From Prorocentrum cordatum (lineage: Eukaryota > Sar > Dinophyceae > Prorocentrales > Prorocentraceae), in contig CAUYUJ010016348.1 in the NCBI GenBank assembly GCA_963575745.1, forward strand, positions 146,001 to 210,000: a DNA stretch of 64,000 bases, written 5' to 3'. The notes beneath the pieces are model-generated. The model had not been told where the DNA came from and ran no database searches. It worked only from the letters and a program-made list of their open reading frames with translations. Shown in pieces: positions 31,648 to 42,790 of this stretch (its first letter is position 1; every line of letters starts with the position of its first letter). The position numbers were made by a program, and so were the translations under genes.

Positions 31648-32020
31648 TAGGAAAGGGTGTCGTTGCCTTGGCTTTCCGTGTCCTGGTCAATCTGTGTCCT
31701 GGTCTCCGGGGGCAGCAGCCGCACCTAGGACAGCTCCAGACAATACACCACCGCCAGCCCTGGCCGGGCCCATCCTGGGCCCCTGACTGGTGTACAGGTC
31801 CTCCTGGCCCAGGCCTGGAGGTCTACACACCAGTCCTGGGCCCAAGATGGACCTGGCCATGGCTGGTGGTGGTGTACTGGTGGCGTGCCTCCTTCCTGGG
31901 CTTGTAGGAAGGGGTGTCGTTTCCTTGGCTTTCCGTGTCCTGGTCTATCTGTGTCCCGGTCTCCGCACCACGTGCTGGACCACGTGCTGGACCACGTGCG
32001 AGGGGCAGCAGCCGCACCAC
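31648..32020 (+). repeat. Direct repeat pair enclosing a P palindrome
   Basis: TGTAGGAAAGGGTGTCGTTG and TTGGCTTTCCGTGTCCTGGT at 31648-31700 recur at 31904-31950, 256 bp away, and both continue to GGGGCAGCAGCCGCACC. The P palindrome 31739-31877 lies between them. In the second copy a CCACGTGCTGGA unit is tripled (31970-32000). Confidence 0.7.
31739..31877. repeat. P-family double palindrome, second complete copy
   Basis: The outer arms (CAATACACCACCGCCAGCCC and GGCTGGTGGTGGTGTACTGG) enclose an inner palindrome (GGTGTACAGGTCCTCCTGGC / GGCCTGGAGGTCTACACACC). Architecture identical to 11624-11764. Confidence 0.7.
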
Positions 32021-32149
32021 GTGCCGCAAATGCGGCTGCACCGTGTGCGCGTCGCTCCCCGCAGTGCGACCGCTGCGGGCGAGGGCGCCGCGAGGCCGCG
32101 CTCCGCGCCGGTGAGACGCAGGCGGGCTCCGAGCGCTGCGGCCGGCTCC

Positions 32150-32313
32150 GAGGAGGAGGAGGAGGAGGAGGAGGAGGAGGAGGAGGAGGAGGAGGAGGAG
32201 GGGGAGAAGGAGGAGGAGGAGGAGGAGGGGGAGGAGGAGGAGGAGGAGGAGGGAGGAGGAGGAGGAGGAGGAGGAGGAGGAGGAGGAGGAGGAGGAGGAG
32301 GAGGAGGAGGAGG
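32150..32313 (+). repeat. (GAG)n microsatellite inside LINE-B
   Basis: About 160 bp of GAG/GGA with GGGGGA variants, between the Cys-rich and amphipathic parts of the ORF1-like region. Confidence 0.9.
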
Positions 32314-33354
32314 GCGCTCCTCGCGGCGAGAGGCCTGCCGCGAGCCCAGCAAGGGCCTCGCAAGAGCCTCGCAGGGGCCTCGCAAGGGCCTCGCAGGGGC
32401 CTCGCCTCCCGCAAGGGCGGCGCAGCTGCCTCTCCTCGCTCCGCGCCCGCAGGGGCATCGCCGCCCCCCAGCAGCTCAAGTACGGCGAGGACCACCCCCT
32501 CGACGATGCGGCGCCCCGCGAGCTGGCCAACCCGGAGGCGGGGGAGCGCAGGTCCCAACCTCCCCAGGAGCAGCTGCTCCGCGTTCTGCAGGAGCGGCTC
32601 AAGGTCGCTCAGGCCCCAGGCCGACAAAGAGAGGGTTGACGAGAGCCGTCCTCAAGCGCAAGGAGTCCCGTGGGTCCGAGATCACGGGCTTCGAGGAAGA
32701 GGTGGCGGCAACCCAGCGGGAGGTGGCTGCGTCGGCTGCGGCTGGTGGCGTGGACCTCGCGGGCATGGCCAACACCCTCTACAGCCTGCATGCCCTCCGC
32801 AGGGGCACCAGGGAGGCGGTGGGCAGCTGCAACGGCGTGCAGCTGCTGGAGTCTATAAACGCGCAGGTGCTTGCGATGGGGGCCGCCTTCCCTGCCGCCC
32901 AGACGCTTCAGGCCCCGGCGGCCTCAGCGCCTGCCGTGCAAGCTGGGCCTTGCCATGGGGCCTCGGGCGCGGCAAGCACGCCCCCGCGGCAGGCTGGAGC
33001 AGCGACCGCGGCGGCGGCCGCGCCGGCAACGGGTGGCGGTGGAGGGCTCTAGCCAGCCGCTTTTCGTCTCGTGCGGGCTCCGACGCCACCGCCGCGCAGT
33101 GGAAACGCGCGGGCATGAGGACTGACCGTCGGGCTGCTCGACGCTCGAGCCGATGATGTTGGCATCGACACTTACAACGGCTTGTCTTGGACATCGCGCA
33201 GAGAGCTGCTCAAAGCATGCCCGTCCAGAATGAAAGCTGACGCTGCATCGGAGCTGCATCTGCGCCGAGAGCCGAAGGAGCGCCGAAAACCACAAGGGAG
33301 CCGAAAACCAAAGGGGCGCCGACAAAAACCACAAGAGGAACGGTGGCTTCCACG

Positions 33355-33725
33355 CCCCCCCCCCCCGTCAGCCAGGGCACCCCCGCTGGAAATGCCGACG
33401 AAGGGGGGGGAGGGGAGGAGGAGGAGGAGGAGGAGGAGGAGGAGGAGGAGGAGGAGGAGGAGGAGGGGGAGGAGGGGGAGGAGGAGGAGGAGGGGGAGGA
33501 GGAGGAGGGGGGGAGGAGGGGGTAGCTTCGGAAGAAGCACCCCCCCCCTTTGGAAAGGGGGGGCCGGGCTCGCCCCGGGCCCCGAAAAAGGGGGGGGGGG
33601 TAGCTTCCCCCCCCCCCTCCCCACTCTTGAGCCAGGGAGCCCCCCGACTACAACATCCAAACAAAAGGGGGGGGGGCCTAGCTTCAGAAGCTCCCCCCCC
33701 CCCGTTTTCCAAGGAAGGGGCGGGG
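33355..33725 (+). repeat. GAG tract and C/G homopolymers interrupting LINE-B endonuclease
   Basis: 33410-33523 is (GAG)n. On both sides are runs of 7-12 C or G. Endonuclease-like sequence is present before (about 33155-33290) and after (from about 33880), so the low-complexity block grew or inserted within the domain. Confidence 0.7.
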
Positions 33726-36700
33726 AGCTGGAAGCCGGGGCCCCCCTCTTATCATTCCCGTCGCTGCACGGGCGCTCCTTCTGCCCGGGGCGCTTGCAGC
33801 GCCCGCGGGGCGCAGCTCGACGCGCGGAGGGCCGGGCAGCCCGGGAGGGGTGGCATGCTGCTGTGTATAATCGTGCGTGCGCCTGGAATCTGAGCCTCTC
33901 TCGGCTGGGGCAGGGCTCTTCGTCGGGCGCCACAGCAGTATTTCGACTCCGCCAACTTGGGATGGTAAGCCTCGCTCGTTCATCGTTCTTCCTCATCGCT
34001 GCGTGGCCTGTCGCGCTGATTTTGGCACCAAGTGTGGCATCATGCTGTTGTCTGCCTGCTTTGGAGCGGGGGGTAGGCAACGGCGAGGCACAGCGCGCTG
34101 TAACTCTTTGGCATCTCCCTAACACTGAGAAGTTGGAACCTCTGGTCCGCGATAGCGGCGGACTTCAATTCGGACCCGTCGGTCGTGGATGCGAATGGAT
34201 TCTTCGACTTCATTCCTGCCAAGGCTGCTGCGCCGCCTCGCGGGGATAATGTTGGCGCCCGTCGCAGTGCCAGGGGGAACTACTCCAACATCGACTTCTG
34301 GCTCGACAGCTTGTCGCTGGCCACCCCTCTCAAGAACCTGAGGCCTGTCGCTGGATAGCTGGCAGCGCCGCATCATCCAATGGAAGTCACCCTCTCGGCG
34401 CGGCCCAAGGCCCCCAGGTTTCTGGCGCTGGCTGGGACTAAGGCGCTTCCCTTGCGTCTCCCCCAGCGATGAGCGACGACGCTGCTATCGTCACGGCATT
34501 CGATCATGTTGACGTCATCGAGGAGGTCACCTCGCTCGGCGGCGAGGCCGCGGCGGTGCAAGCGCAGAGTCGACTCGATGGATTGCATGCTGCCTTTGTT
34601 AAAGCAGCTGAGGTGGAGCTCTCTGAATTGCATCGCTTGATGGACGGCGAGGACCAGCAGGGTTATCTCGGGCGCGCCGACGAGGTCGAGCACAGGTGTC
34701 GCCAAGCAGGGGCACCGCCCTCGGGGGCCAGACCAGCTGCTGCACCTGGCGCTCGTTGAGCTCGACGCCCCCCATCAAGCGTTGGCTGACCTCCGCAGGC
34801 CCAGGCTCCGCCTGCCCTGTCCAGGTGGGGCGCGGACCTTGCGAGTGCGCGCGGTCCAGGCCCTGCGGCGGCTGCTCGGCTTGTTGCGGTCAAGGTGGCC
34901 ACGCGTCGCTGCGACCCTGTCGGACAGCAAGTGGCCGCACTTCGTTGCGATTCACATGCTACTGCGAGCGCTTCTTTGGTGGAATCGTCAGCCCCCTAGA
35001 GCTGCCCTGGTCCTGAGAGAGCGGAGGCTGCTGATCGGGGCGCGCCCCCTCGGGTGACCCCGGTCAGTAGGGTCGCTGGAGGGCCAAGTGCGCCGAGCCC
35101 TGGATCGGAGTTGTCGACTGGTCGGCGGCGGGGAACCGACTTGGAGTGGGGCTGGCAACTCGGGGCAGCCTGCGATATGTTGCCTCAAGACGTCATCTGA
35201 CCCCGCCGCGAAGCCAGTGCCTGGTCGAGTTATCATACCACCTCGCCACGCACGACGCGCAATGTGCTTCTGGTGTTGGGTTGGCTGGTGTACGCGCTGC
35301 TCGCCTTGATGCGTTGAGGGTCACGTCGGGGTCGCTTGAGTCATTCGATCCCGGCGTGGAATCTGCTGAAATCCGCGCTTGCCGCAAGGCCTTCAAGGAC
35401 AGAGCCGCCAGCTGCGAGGAGGGTGCGATCAAGCCGCTATCCTCCTCCACCAAGCCGCAGGGCGCTCCTCGCGCGCAAGCGAAACGACACGGCAAGGAGA
35501 CCGCGACAGCCCAGCACATCGCTGACGACCAGATGTACTCCTGGTCGCGCATTTGGCGGGCGGAGGAGGCTTCGCCCAGGCCCGAGCGTAGCTGTGCGGC
35601 CAGGGCGAGGACAGCTTCGGTGTCACCACCTGACCGACGACGCGGGCGATGCGAGGGAAGCGTTTCACAGCCCAAAGCGAGCTTATCTGTCCCACGCGTT
35701 GCTGAGGTCAGAAGAGCGGCCAATACCTTCAAGTGGCACATTATGCAAGGTGCTGACGAGCTTGCACCTCGGGCGATCAGCTTGCTCACCGACGCTACCT
35801 TGCCGCTGCTGGTCTACATCGCGCGGTTGGCTGAGCGTTGGGAGCGGTGGTCAATTCAACCCATGCCAGTGCACATCGGGTTGATTGCAAAAGCCACTGG
35901 AGGTGGCGGCCTATCGCGCTCCTCCAGGCCACCTACAGTGTGTGGTCGCAGGTGCGTGGGCGTCGGATGCGCGAGTGGCTTTTTGCAAACTAGAGGTCTT
36001 ATATCGCCTTCGCCATGGGCAGGGCGACCTTGGACGTCTCGTCTAGCCACGGGTGTGGGCAAGGCCGCGGTCGCGGCCATCGTCGACATCTAGAAGTGCT
36101 TCGATCGTACCTGCTGGGGCGCCTCTTCACGGCTGCTAGGGAACGTGCATTCCCTCGGGAAATGTTGGCGCGCGCTTGCGATGTATCGGGCACCCAGGAG
36201 ACTGGTCTGGCTGCAGGCTACCTGGTATGCTGTGGTGGTCGATACAGGAGTTGCCTGGCTGCCTGGCTGCAAGTTTGCCATGGCCCTGGTCCAGCTCCTC
36301 ATGATCGCATCCATGGAAGCTTTCGTGGCCCAGGCGTTGGATGCTGCACCATCTCTGGATGTCTTTGCAGATGGCCGAACGTTGCAGGCCACGGCCCAGC
36401 TGGGGGACATCCAGCAGCTATCGGTGGACACGATCAAGCTCCTCTGAGACACCTTGGAGGATCTTGGCCTGCCCGTCGCCATGTCCAAGGCCCAAGGCCA
36501 AGCTCGCGCTCTCGGACGGGGTCATTAGTGCCATGCTGTCTGAGCAGCTCCGTCGTTACAGCTCGCGCACGCAGTCATGGTTGGAGGTGGTTGGTCTTGA
36601 AGTGGCCGCTGGCAAAGCTGTTGGACACAACGTGCTCAGGCGTCGTGCGAGGGCAACGCCGACGCGGGTTCAGCACTTCAAGCGCCTGGCTGCTTTGGGA

Positions 36701-38310
36701 TCTAAGCACGAGGAAGTGGCGCGTGCAGCGGTCTCGGAATCTTGGGCGTGGCAACCGCGCTTGCTGGCCCGCATGACGCCGCTGGTCAAGCATGGCAGGG
36801 GCTGCATTCAGTCAGAGAGCTCCCACTGGGTGGCGCCCCAGCTCGACCGTGGGCGCGAGCGGCCCAGGGCATGCGGGGCGGTCGTCGGCCCGATCCATAT
36901 CTGGTCCTGCATGCTCCGCGCCTAGGAGGCGCCGCTCGATGTCATGCGACCGGCTTGGAAGGCGCAGTACCCCACAGTTGCGGCGTTGGATGCATAGACA
37001 AACTAGAAGCTAGTTGCTGGTCCAGCTGGAGCTCTGGTCAGGTCGGCGCAGCACCTTGCATGGACCTGCTCGTCGGCTTTCACGGTGCGCACTAGGCTCG
37101 GTGAGGTCCTGGACTTGCGGGAGACTGCGCCGTCGGTGGTCAAGTGGATCGCCCTCCAGGATTTTGAATAACATTGGATGGGGGTCTTGGGCGCGGCGGC
37201 CTGAGGTGGTGCCTGAGATTCCTGGGCCCTCGCACAAAAGGCCCAGCAGGAGTGTGGATTGAACCTGTCAGAGCCATGCTGAGCGCCAGCAAGAAGGCTA
37301 AGCAATGGTTGCTGGAGCTGTGTGCAAGTGCAGCTCTCAGGTCAGTGGCTATTGGTGCTCACTATTCGCAGCAGCGCCTACATCAGCGCGGTTGCACTGA
37401 CAGCCCTTCTTCCTTATGTTGCAGGGGCATCCCTGGCACGCTTTACCATCGTCATTGGACCTGCCCTCCGTGTGCTGACCTTCGCGAGCACACGGTGGAT
37501 GACGATGTGATGCAGTCTGCAGCTCAGACGGTGCCGAATGATTTGTTCTTTTCACGTGCCCTTTGTCCGAGATCGGCCCTGCCTGCACCGCCTCATCGGA
37601 AAGACTCTGGTGTTTGGCACTTTGATCGCTCCGTCAACATGGTGGTCACTGGCACCGTGTTCTCGGACGGCTCGTGCGCGAAGCTTCCCCACTGGGAGGC
37701 CGCTGCCAGAGCGGGCTGGGGCCGCATCACGGGGTCGGCGAACGGGTCCCTGCCAGGCCCGCGGCCGAGTCACAACGGGCTGAGATGTACACTGCCCTTC
37801 GGGTGCCCGTGGCAAGGGTCGCCCCCCTCTCCAAACATACACGGACTTCCTCCCCATCGTCGAGAGGCTTCAGAAAGGAATGAGCTGGTGCACGCATCCT
37901 CGCCGTGGCAATGTTGCCTTGTGGAAGAGGCCCTGGCATTACATCGACGAACACGGTGGCATGGTATCAGATGGTGACGCCGAGCCACCCATCACCTTCA
38001 CCTACACCAGCGGGCAACCGCGGGAGGTGTCCTGGGAACAAATGGGTAAAGTAATGATCAGGCTGCCGCGGCCGCCAAGGCTGGCAGGCGCATCCCAAAC
38101 CCACCAGCTGCGGTGCGCGACCAGCATGGCCAGGTGCACTGGCGGGTGCAGCAGGTGGCGGCCTGCGTCGCCAACGTGCCCCGCCTCGTCTTCGAGGGCC
38201 GCCTCCAGCCCCGTGGCGTCGAGCCGCCGAAGGCCAGGACGTGGGACGGGCAGCGCGCCCAAGGCCGAGCGGGCGCAAGACGGCCTGCGCCGCCCCGCCG
38301 CCTGAGCCCG

Positions 38311-38593
38311 CCCACGCTCACCTCCTCCGCCGTCGCGGAATGAGCTGGGTGTGCGACCGCTGCCCTGCCTGCACCAGGTCTGTGAATCAAGGTTTGGGGG
38401 CTCTGGGGCGTCGTACAGGGCAGCTCTTTGCATACATTTTTTTTTGTGGCAATATATAAATGTTTAACACAGGATTAGTTTATGAATCAATGTATGCGTG
38501 AACTCATCGTTGTTTTTAATACTGTATCCCAGCATTGTTTAAAACATGATCCGCACGCGGAGCATGTATTGAAAACGGCACTTTAGGTGCAGG
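38311..38593. other. No gene seen
   Basis: AT-richer stretch with TTTTTTTTTGTGGCAATATA and TGTTTAACACAGGATTAG. It may be the 3' untranslated end of LINE-B. Confidence 0.3.
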
Positions 38594-39463
38594 GTGGCCG
38601 AAGCGGCGGCCATTCGGGCCACCAGGGGGCTGGGGCCACCGATGGGGCTCCCGGGCAGGATCGGTCCGCGCGCTGGGGGCTCGACCCTGTCTTCGCCCGT
38701 GGGCCCCTGGGGGGCCGAGCTCTGGCCTGCGTGCCCTGGCCCGCCCGTGGAGTTGCCCCGTGATCGCTCGCCTTCGGCCACTCCGAGTTTTTTGGGACCC
38801 GAGCGCCTGGTTTTCCCAAAGGTGAGGTCCAGGACGGAGGGGCAGCAGAGAGCCATCGGTGCAGAGGCTAGCTGCACTCCGCTCGCCAATGTTGCGAGGT
38901 GTGCCTCGCCTGAGCCCCCCTCCGATCCTCCTCCCCTCAGGGTTGGCCTGCTGCGGGCCAGGGAGGTGGGCGGCGATCTGGTGGATGCGCAGGGTGGGGC
39001 TCCTGGTGGCCCCCAACGCACGGTCCCGCGCCTCGTGGCCCCTGTCTCTCCCAGGCCCCCCAAGCAGCCTGGGGACCCTCCGGGGGGCAGGCCGACCCTC
39101 CTAAGAGGGATGGGGCCTGCAGGGGGCCCGAGGCAAGGGGCTGCGAGAGTGGCACAGGATGCGTTCCCGCACGATCGTCCCCTGCCCGCTCCTGGTCCCG
39201 TGGGTCCCGAATCGGCTAGAGGTCACCACCTGTGCCTCGCTGGCACTTTGGCACTCTGCCGTCGGTGTGTGGCTCCCGAGCCCAACCGAGTGCGGCTAGG
39301 TCCCGCCTTTGGGGGGCCCTGTCTCAGGGAGGCGTCCATCAAGGACGCCACCTACTTGAACGCCCTGGAGGCTGGCAAGGGCCCCCTGACGGGTGAGTGG
39401 ATGGGGGAGCCCCGTCGCCTCTTGGCCACGGACGATGCCTGCTTCTGGCTTCGTCTTCGGTAG
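38594..39463 (+). CDS. ORF with LINE-tail-like Cys motif
   Basis: An open frame of 289 codons from a GTG at 38594 to TAG at 39461-39463. No ATG is present near the start, so it is probably a 5'-truncated fragment. Most of it is Pro/Gly/Arg-rich. Residues about 210-280 contain HHLCLAGTLALCRRC, then RLGPAFGGPCL and LEAGKGPLTGEW. This H-x-L-x3-G-x3-C-x2-C ... G-P-C ... G-x-x-P-T-G pattern is what I associate with the C-terminus of dinoflagellate LINE proteins. It would then be the tail of another LINE, separate from LINE-B. Low certainty: the pattern is recalled, not searched. Confidence 0.35.
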   Translation: MAEAAAIRATRGLGPPMGLPGRIGPRAGGSTLSSPVGPWGAELWPACPGPPVELPRDRSPSATPSFLGPERLVFPKVRSRTEGQQRAIGAEASCTPLANVARCASPEPPSDPPPLRVGLLRAREVGGDLVDAQGGAPGGPQRTVPRLVAPVSPRPPKQPGDPPGGRPTLLRGMGPAGGPRQGAARVAQDAFPHDRPLPAPGPVGPESARGHHLCLAGTLALCRRCVAPEPNRVRLGPAFGGPCLREASIKDATYLNALEAGKGPLTGEWMGEPRRLLATDDACFWLRLR

Positions 39464-39664
39464 TTCGCCCGACTCGTGTCGCGTGCTCTACCTTCTGTCT
39501 CGTCGAGTTGTGGTGCGTGCTCGCCTTTTCCCACCTCTATCGCTTGCCCCATGTCCCCTCTTTCCGTGCGCTCTGACGTGTAGGTGTGTCCCCTCCCCTC
39601 CACAATTACTCAACATGAATACTACTCTCCCTCTTCCCTCGATGGCGGCCTGAAAGTATTAGAC
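39464..39664. other. No gene seen
   Basis: Unassigned pyrimidine-rich sequence following the stop of the LINE-tail-like ORF. Confidence 0.3.
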
Positions 39665-40165
39665 CCCCCCCGCGTACTGTTTTTTTACACACAGGATTCC
39701 CGGGAGTTGGGTTTTCGCCTCCGTTTTTTTTCAAAATGCTGCTCTCGCTGAGGCGCCGGCCTCATTTCTGCTCCCGAATCGTTCCGAATCGTGCTCCCGC
39801 TGCAGCGTGGGCCTCATTTTCGGATCGGTGTTTGGCCTCCGTCGTTCAGGATGGCGTTCTCGCCCCAGCGCGGGCCTCTTTCTCGCGCGCCCATCCGCCC
39901 GCCACCACCGCGCCGCACCACCACCACCACCACCACCACCACCACCACCACCACCACCACCACCACCACCACCACCACCACCACCACACGCACACACGCA
40001 CGCACGCACGCACGCGCACCACCACCCACTACGCACGCGCGCGCGGAGCCACAGGTCCGCTACGACACGCGCCCGCGGATAGAGAAAATCAGCGCCATGG
40101 TAAGGGATGGGAGGGAGGGGTAGGACGTCAGATATGACGCGAGCGCACCTAGCTTGCCTCCCTTC
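39665..40165 (+). repeat. Dispersed repeat R, copy 2
   Basis: Ordered match to 24665-25258 (CCGCGTACTGTTTTTT, GGGCCTCATTTTCGGATCGG, GTCGTTCAGGATGGCGTTCT, GCTACGACACGCGCCCGCGG, AAGGGATGGGAGGGAGG, GACGCGAGCGCACCTAGCTT). A CAC/ACC and CACG tract (39914-40027) occupies the place where copy 1 has CTC. Confidence 0.75.
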
Positions 40166-40439
40166 CCCTCCGTGTCCTCCTCCCTCCCTCTCCTCCTCCG
40201 CCTTCTGCTCCTCCTCGGCCTGCCTCGGCTATGCAGGAGTCCAGCTCGTCGCTGACGACCCTCTCGGCGTCGCAGAGGGAGTTCCAGAAGGTCTCCGTCA
40301 CGAGCTTGGCGTGGTAGAGCCTCTTCGGAAGACGCCAACTATACACCCTCACCGCCCTGGCCAGGGCCCACCCCGAGCCAAGGATGGGTGTGTACGGCAA
40401 ATTCGTGTCGTGACGACTTCTGTGCTGGCTTCTGACACC
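40166..40439. other. No gene; P-repeat fragment
   Basis: 40325-40400 has CTATACACCCTCACCGCCCT and GGATGGGTGTGTACGGC, a single-arm P-family palindrome. The rest is CT-rich and unassigned. Confidence 0.4.
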
Positions 40440-40595
40440 GCGTGGATCGTTCAACCTTGAACGATCGATGCTTGCCGATCGCGCAAGGTTGTTCGACATC
40501 GGACGATTCTGGGCTACTGGCGGCGTTCAACCTTGAACTCCCGCGCTAGGCCGGCCGCCGCGTCGACACAACGCAAACCTGCCGTACGCATTCCT
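40440..40595 (+). repeat. Dispersed repeat V, copy 3
   Basis: GATCGTTCAACCTTGAACGATCG is itself a palindrome. It is followed by CGGACGATTCTGGGCTACTG, GGCGTTCAACCTTGAAC and GCCGCGTCGACACAACGC, matching copies 1 and 2. Confidence 0.5.
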
Positions 40596-40674
40596 GGCTT
40601 GACCAGATGGGCGTCTACACCGATCCTGGGCCGAAGATGCGCCGAAGGTGTCGGTGCACCCCAAATTCCAGCGT

Positions 40675-40850
40675 CGCAGTTTTTTCACAGCGTGGACCCC
40701 TGGATGTCTGGGGCCCTTCCCTAAGACTGGCTTTTTAATCCCGAACTGTTTTAGGCGGCCTCGGGGCTGGCGAGGGCCTCCTGGAAGCCGAAAACGGCAA
40801 CAAACTCTCCGCCGTGACTTCTTCACGCCGCGGGCAGGTCTGGGTATAGC
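40675..40850 (+). repeat. Dispersed repeat S, copy 1
   Basis: Begins CAGTTTTTTCACAGCGTGGA and ends GTGACTTCTTCACGCCGCGG; the two ends are direct copies about 145 bp apart. The interior (GAAGCCGAAAACGGCAAC) matches 55815-55985. Confidence 0.45.
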
Positions 40851-41880
40851 TGGGGCTTTCCGACTCCTGGCCCCCCGAGCTCCCAACAGCTTCCTGGAGA
40901 CCACTTCTTCGTCCGGGTTTTTCCTCCGTCGCCGATGCGGACAACAACACCCGGAGGCGGATAATTGCGACCCCCTCCCTGCTGAATTAGTTGACAAAGC
41001 TGGGGGCCTGGCGTTCGGGTCATAACCCGGGTCTCTGGCGGCTGTCTGGGATGCCTCGGGCACCCCTGGAGCGTTCCCAGCGACCCCTGGGATGTTCCCT
41101 GGAGTACAGGAAAGCATCGGACGAGCCTCCAGGACCTAACGAAAACGCCTGAAGACCTCGAGCCTCAACCTCAACCCTCGGCGTCTGCCTCCGCTGCGCC
41201 GCAGAGGTGGCCCAGAAAGAAGGGGTTTAGTGCATCTGGCCCGAGACATGTGCGCGGACGAGGTCCTCAGGGGGCTGGACACGGCGTCTGGAGAGGAGAA
41301 AGCGGGGCCACGAAATCGGAGAGACGTCGTGGCCCCGGCGATAATCCTCGTCTGTTTCCTCTGAGATCCGACGTTGTGACAGAATGGAAAAATCGCAGAA
41401 CATTGTGACTGGAGCCCCGGGCGCACTCTTCCTGCGGCATTTTTCAAACCGGATCGTTCTGTGATGGTCCTGGGGCCCCGAACCGGGCGAAAACAGCCAG
41501 AGGGAAAACAGTTGCAACGCCCAGATCCCAGGGTCCTCTGGGCTCTGGGTTTTAAGGCCGTACGCGCCCGGCCGGGGAAAGTCTGTTAAAAGTTGGTTGG
41601 CGCAAAGCCATGCGTCACGTCATACAATGATTGTGTTCGAGACAGGAGTTCAATGCAGAATAGAAGTGCCAGCGTCTCAGCGTCAAAAGATGACGTTGCC
41701 CCAGTTTCGCCCAAGTGCACGACGGACATAGTGATGATATGTGTCAGGCCCTCGCCTCACTCCTGGACGCCCCCCAGTCTGCCGCCCTCGGTGGCCTTTG
41801 GTTCCCGGGCTTGTCGTGCTGCACCTGCCCGCGGGAGGCGGGCATCACCAGGGCCCTCTCCGGGCCCCTTCCACCACGCG
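40851..41880. other. No confident gene
   Basis: ORFs on both strands without domains. A plus ORF starting at 41593 has a balanced first 60 codons and then turns Pro-rich over CT-rich repeats. I cannot support it as a gene. Confidence 0.35.
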
Positions 41881-42475
41881 AGGGGAGCTCCTCCCCCTCC
41901 CCCGCCCCCTCCCGCTTCCCCTCCTCTTCCTCCTCCTCCTCCCCCTCCTCCTCATCCTGAACCTCCTCCCCTCCTCCTCCTCCTCCTCGGAGGTGCGGCC
42001 AGACGGTCTCTCGTCGCGTCGCGTCGCGTCGCGGGCAGCACAAGGGCCCTCTCTGGCCCACTTCCCCCGCGAGGGGGGAGGGAGGAGGAGGGAGGAGGAG
42101 GAGGAGGAGGAGGGAGGGGGAGGAGGGAGGGAGGAGGGCGCCAGATCTCCAGCGCAGCGAAACGTCGCGGCGGGAAGTGCGCCCGTCGCTCCCGGCGCAT
42201 AAAGGGGGGCCCTCGGAGGGCCCAGGGCCGTCCGAGAGCGGGCCCAGGGACGCAGAGGCAGTCCCTCGGGAAGTGGCCCACGGGTCTCCCCAGTCGCTCG
42301 GGCGTCCATGCCCTGTGCTTTTTTTTTGGCTTCGTAAATCCCACCAGCCCTCTGGGCGTCGGTGGTTTAGGGCGTTTCCTCTTCCACCCCTCCCTCTTCC
42401 CCTTCGGGGAGGGGTTTGCCCCTCCCCCTACCCCCTCCCCACTGACCTGGACAGGAGGGGCGGGGAGCGGTCAGA
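41881..42475 (+). repeat. Mosaic of CT/GA tracts and dispersed repeats
   Basis: CCTCCTCCT (41925-41990), a GTCGC pentamer repeat (42010-42035) and GGAGGA tracts (42070-42145). Partial MITE-2 start at about 42293 and a repeat (CTTCGTAAATCCCACCAGCC, CCCCTTCGGGGAGGGGTTTG) shared with 56800-56925. Confidence 0.6.
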
Positions 42476-42477
42476 GC

Positions 42478-42790
42478 GTCGCTCGGGCGTCCATGCCCTG
42501 TGCTTTTTTGGGGGGGCTTCGTAAATTCCCCACCATCCTGTGGAGTTGGGTCCTCGTTTTGAAGTGACAGCGCCCCGCGTTCCTTCCTTCCTTCCTTCCT
42601 CTCCTCCTCCTCCTCCCCCCTCCTCCCCACCCCCCGTGGGCCCCAGTGGCCCCGTAGGGAGCTCCACCGAAGGCCCCAGTGGGGGTGCCCGCATGCGGTT
42701 CCCCCACCCTGTATTTTTTCTTCGAAGGATCATCCAGGATGCTCCCTAATAATCCCCGCCGAGAACAAGTGCACACGTCCGAGCGATGCC
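42478..42790. mobile_element. MITE-2, copy 3, interrupted by repeat T
   Basis: The left end GTCGCTCGGGCGTCCATGCC (42478) and right end GTGCACACGTCCGAGCGATG (to 42790) are the inverted ends of MITE-2. About 190 bp of repeat T (42525-42705: ACCATCCTGTGGAGTTGGGT, GGGAGCTCCACCGAAGGCCC) lies between them. That insert is one unit of the sequence amplified at 54364-55760. Confidence 0.55.

Larger units (their letters stand above)
31970..38310 (+). pseudogene. LINE-B: degraded non-LTR retrotransposon (ORF1-EN-RT-RNase H)
   Basis: A ~6.3-kb plus-strand remnant read through many frameshifts. Order: a Cys-rich piece TTCRKCGCTVCAS and CDRCG (about 32010-32070, ORF1-like zinc ribbon); a GGA tract; an amphipathic stretch (32640-33050); an endonuclease start (33155-33250) cut by GAG/C/G runs; endonuclease motifs ADFNSDPSVV (34158), YSNIDFWLDS (34280) and PHHPM (34375), matching the APE-type GDFN, S-x-ID and DHxP motifs; reverse transcriptase from FKWHIMQGADELAPRA (35730) through LRPIALLQATYSVWSQ, VAWLPGCKFAMALVQ (motif B) and LDVFADG (motif C, the second Asp now Gly); a YHRHWTCPPC zinc knuckle (37440-37470); and RNase H starting VFSDGSCAK (37660). 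Not expressible as a protein. Confidence 0.75.

Noticed and set aside
41593-42567. 324-codon plus ORF
   Set aside because: Only the first ~60 codons are balanced; the rest is CT/GA repeat, MITE-2 and repeat sequence.
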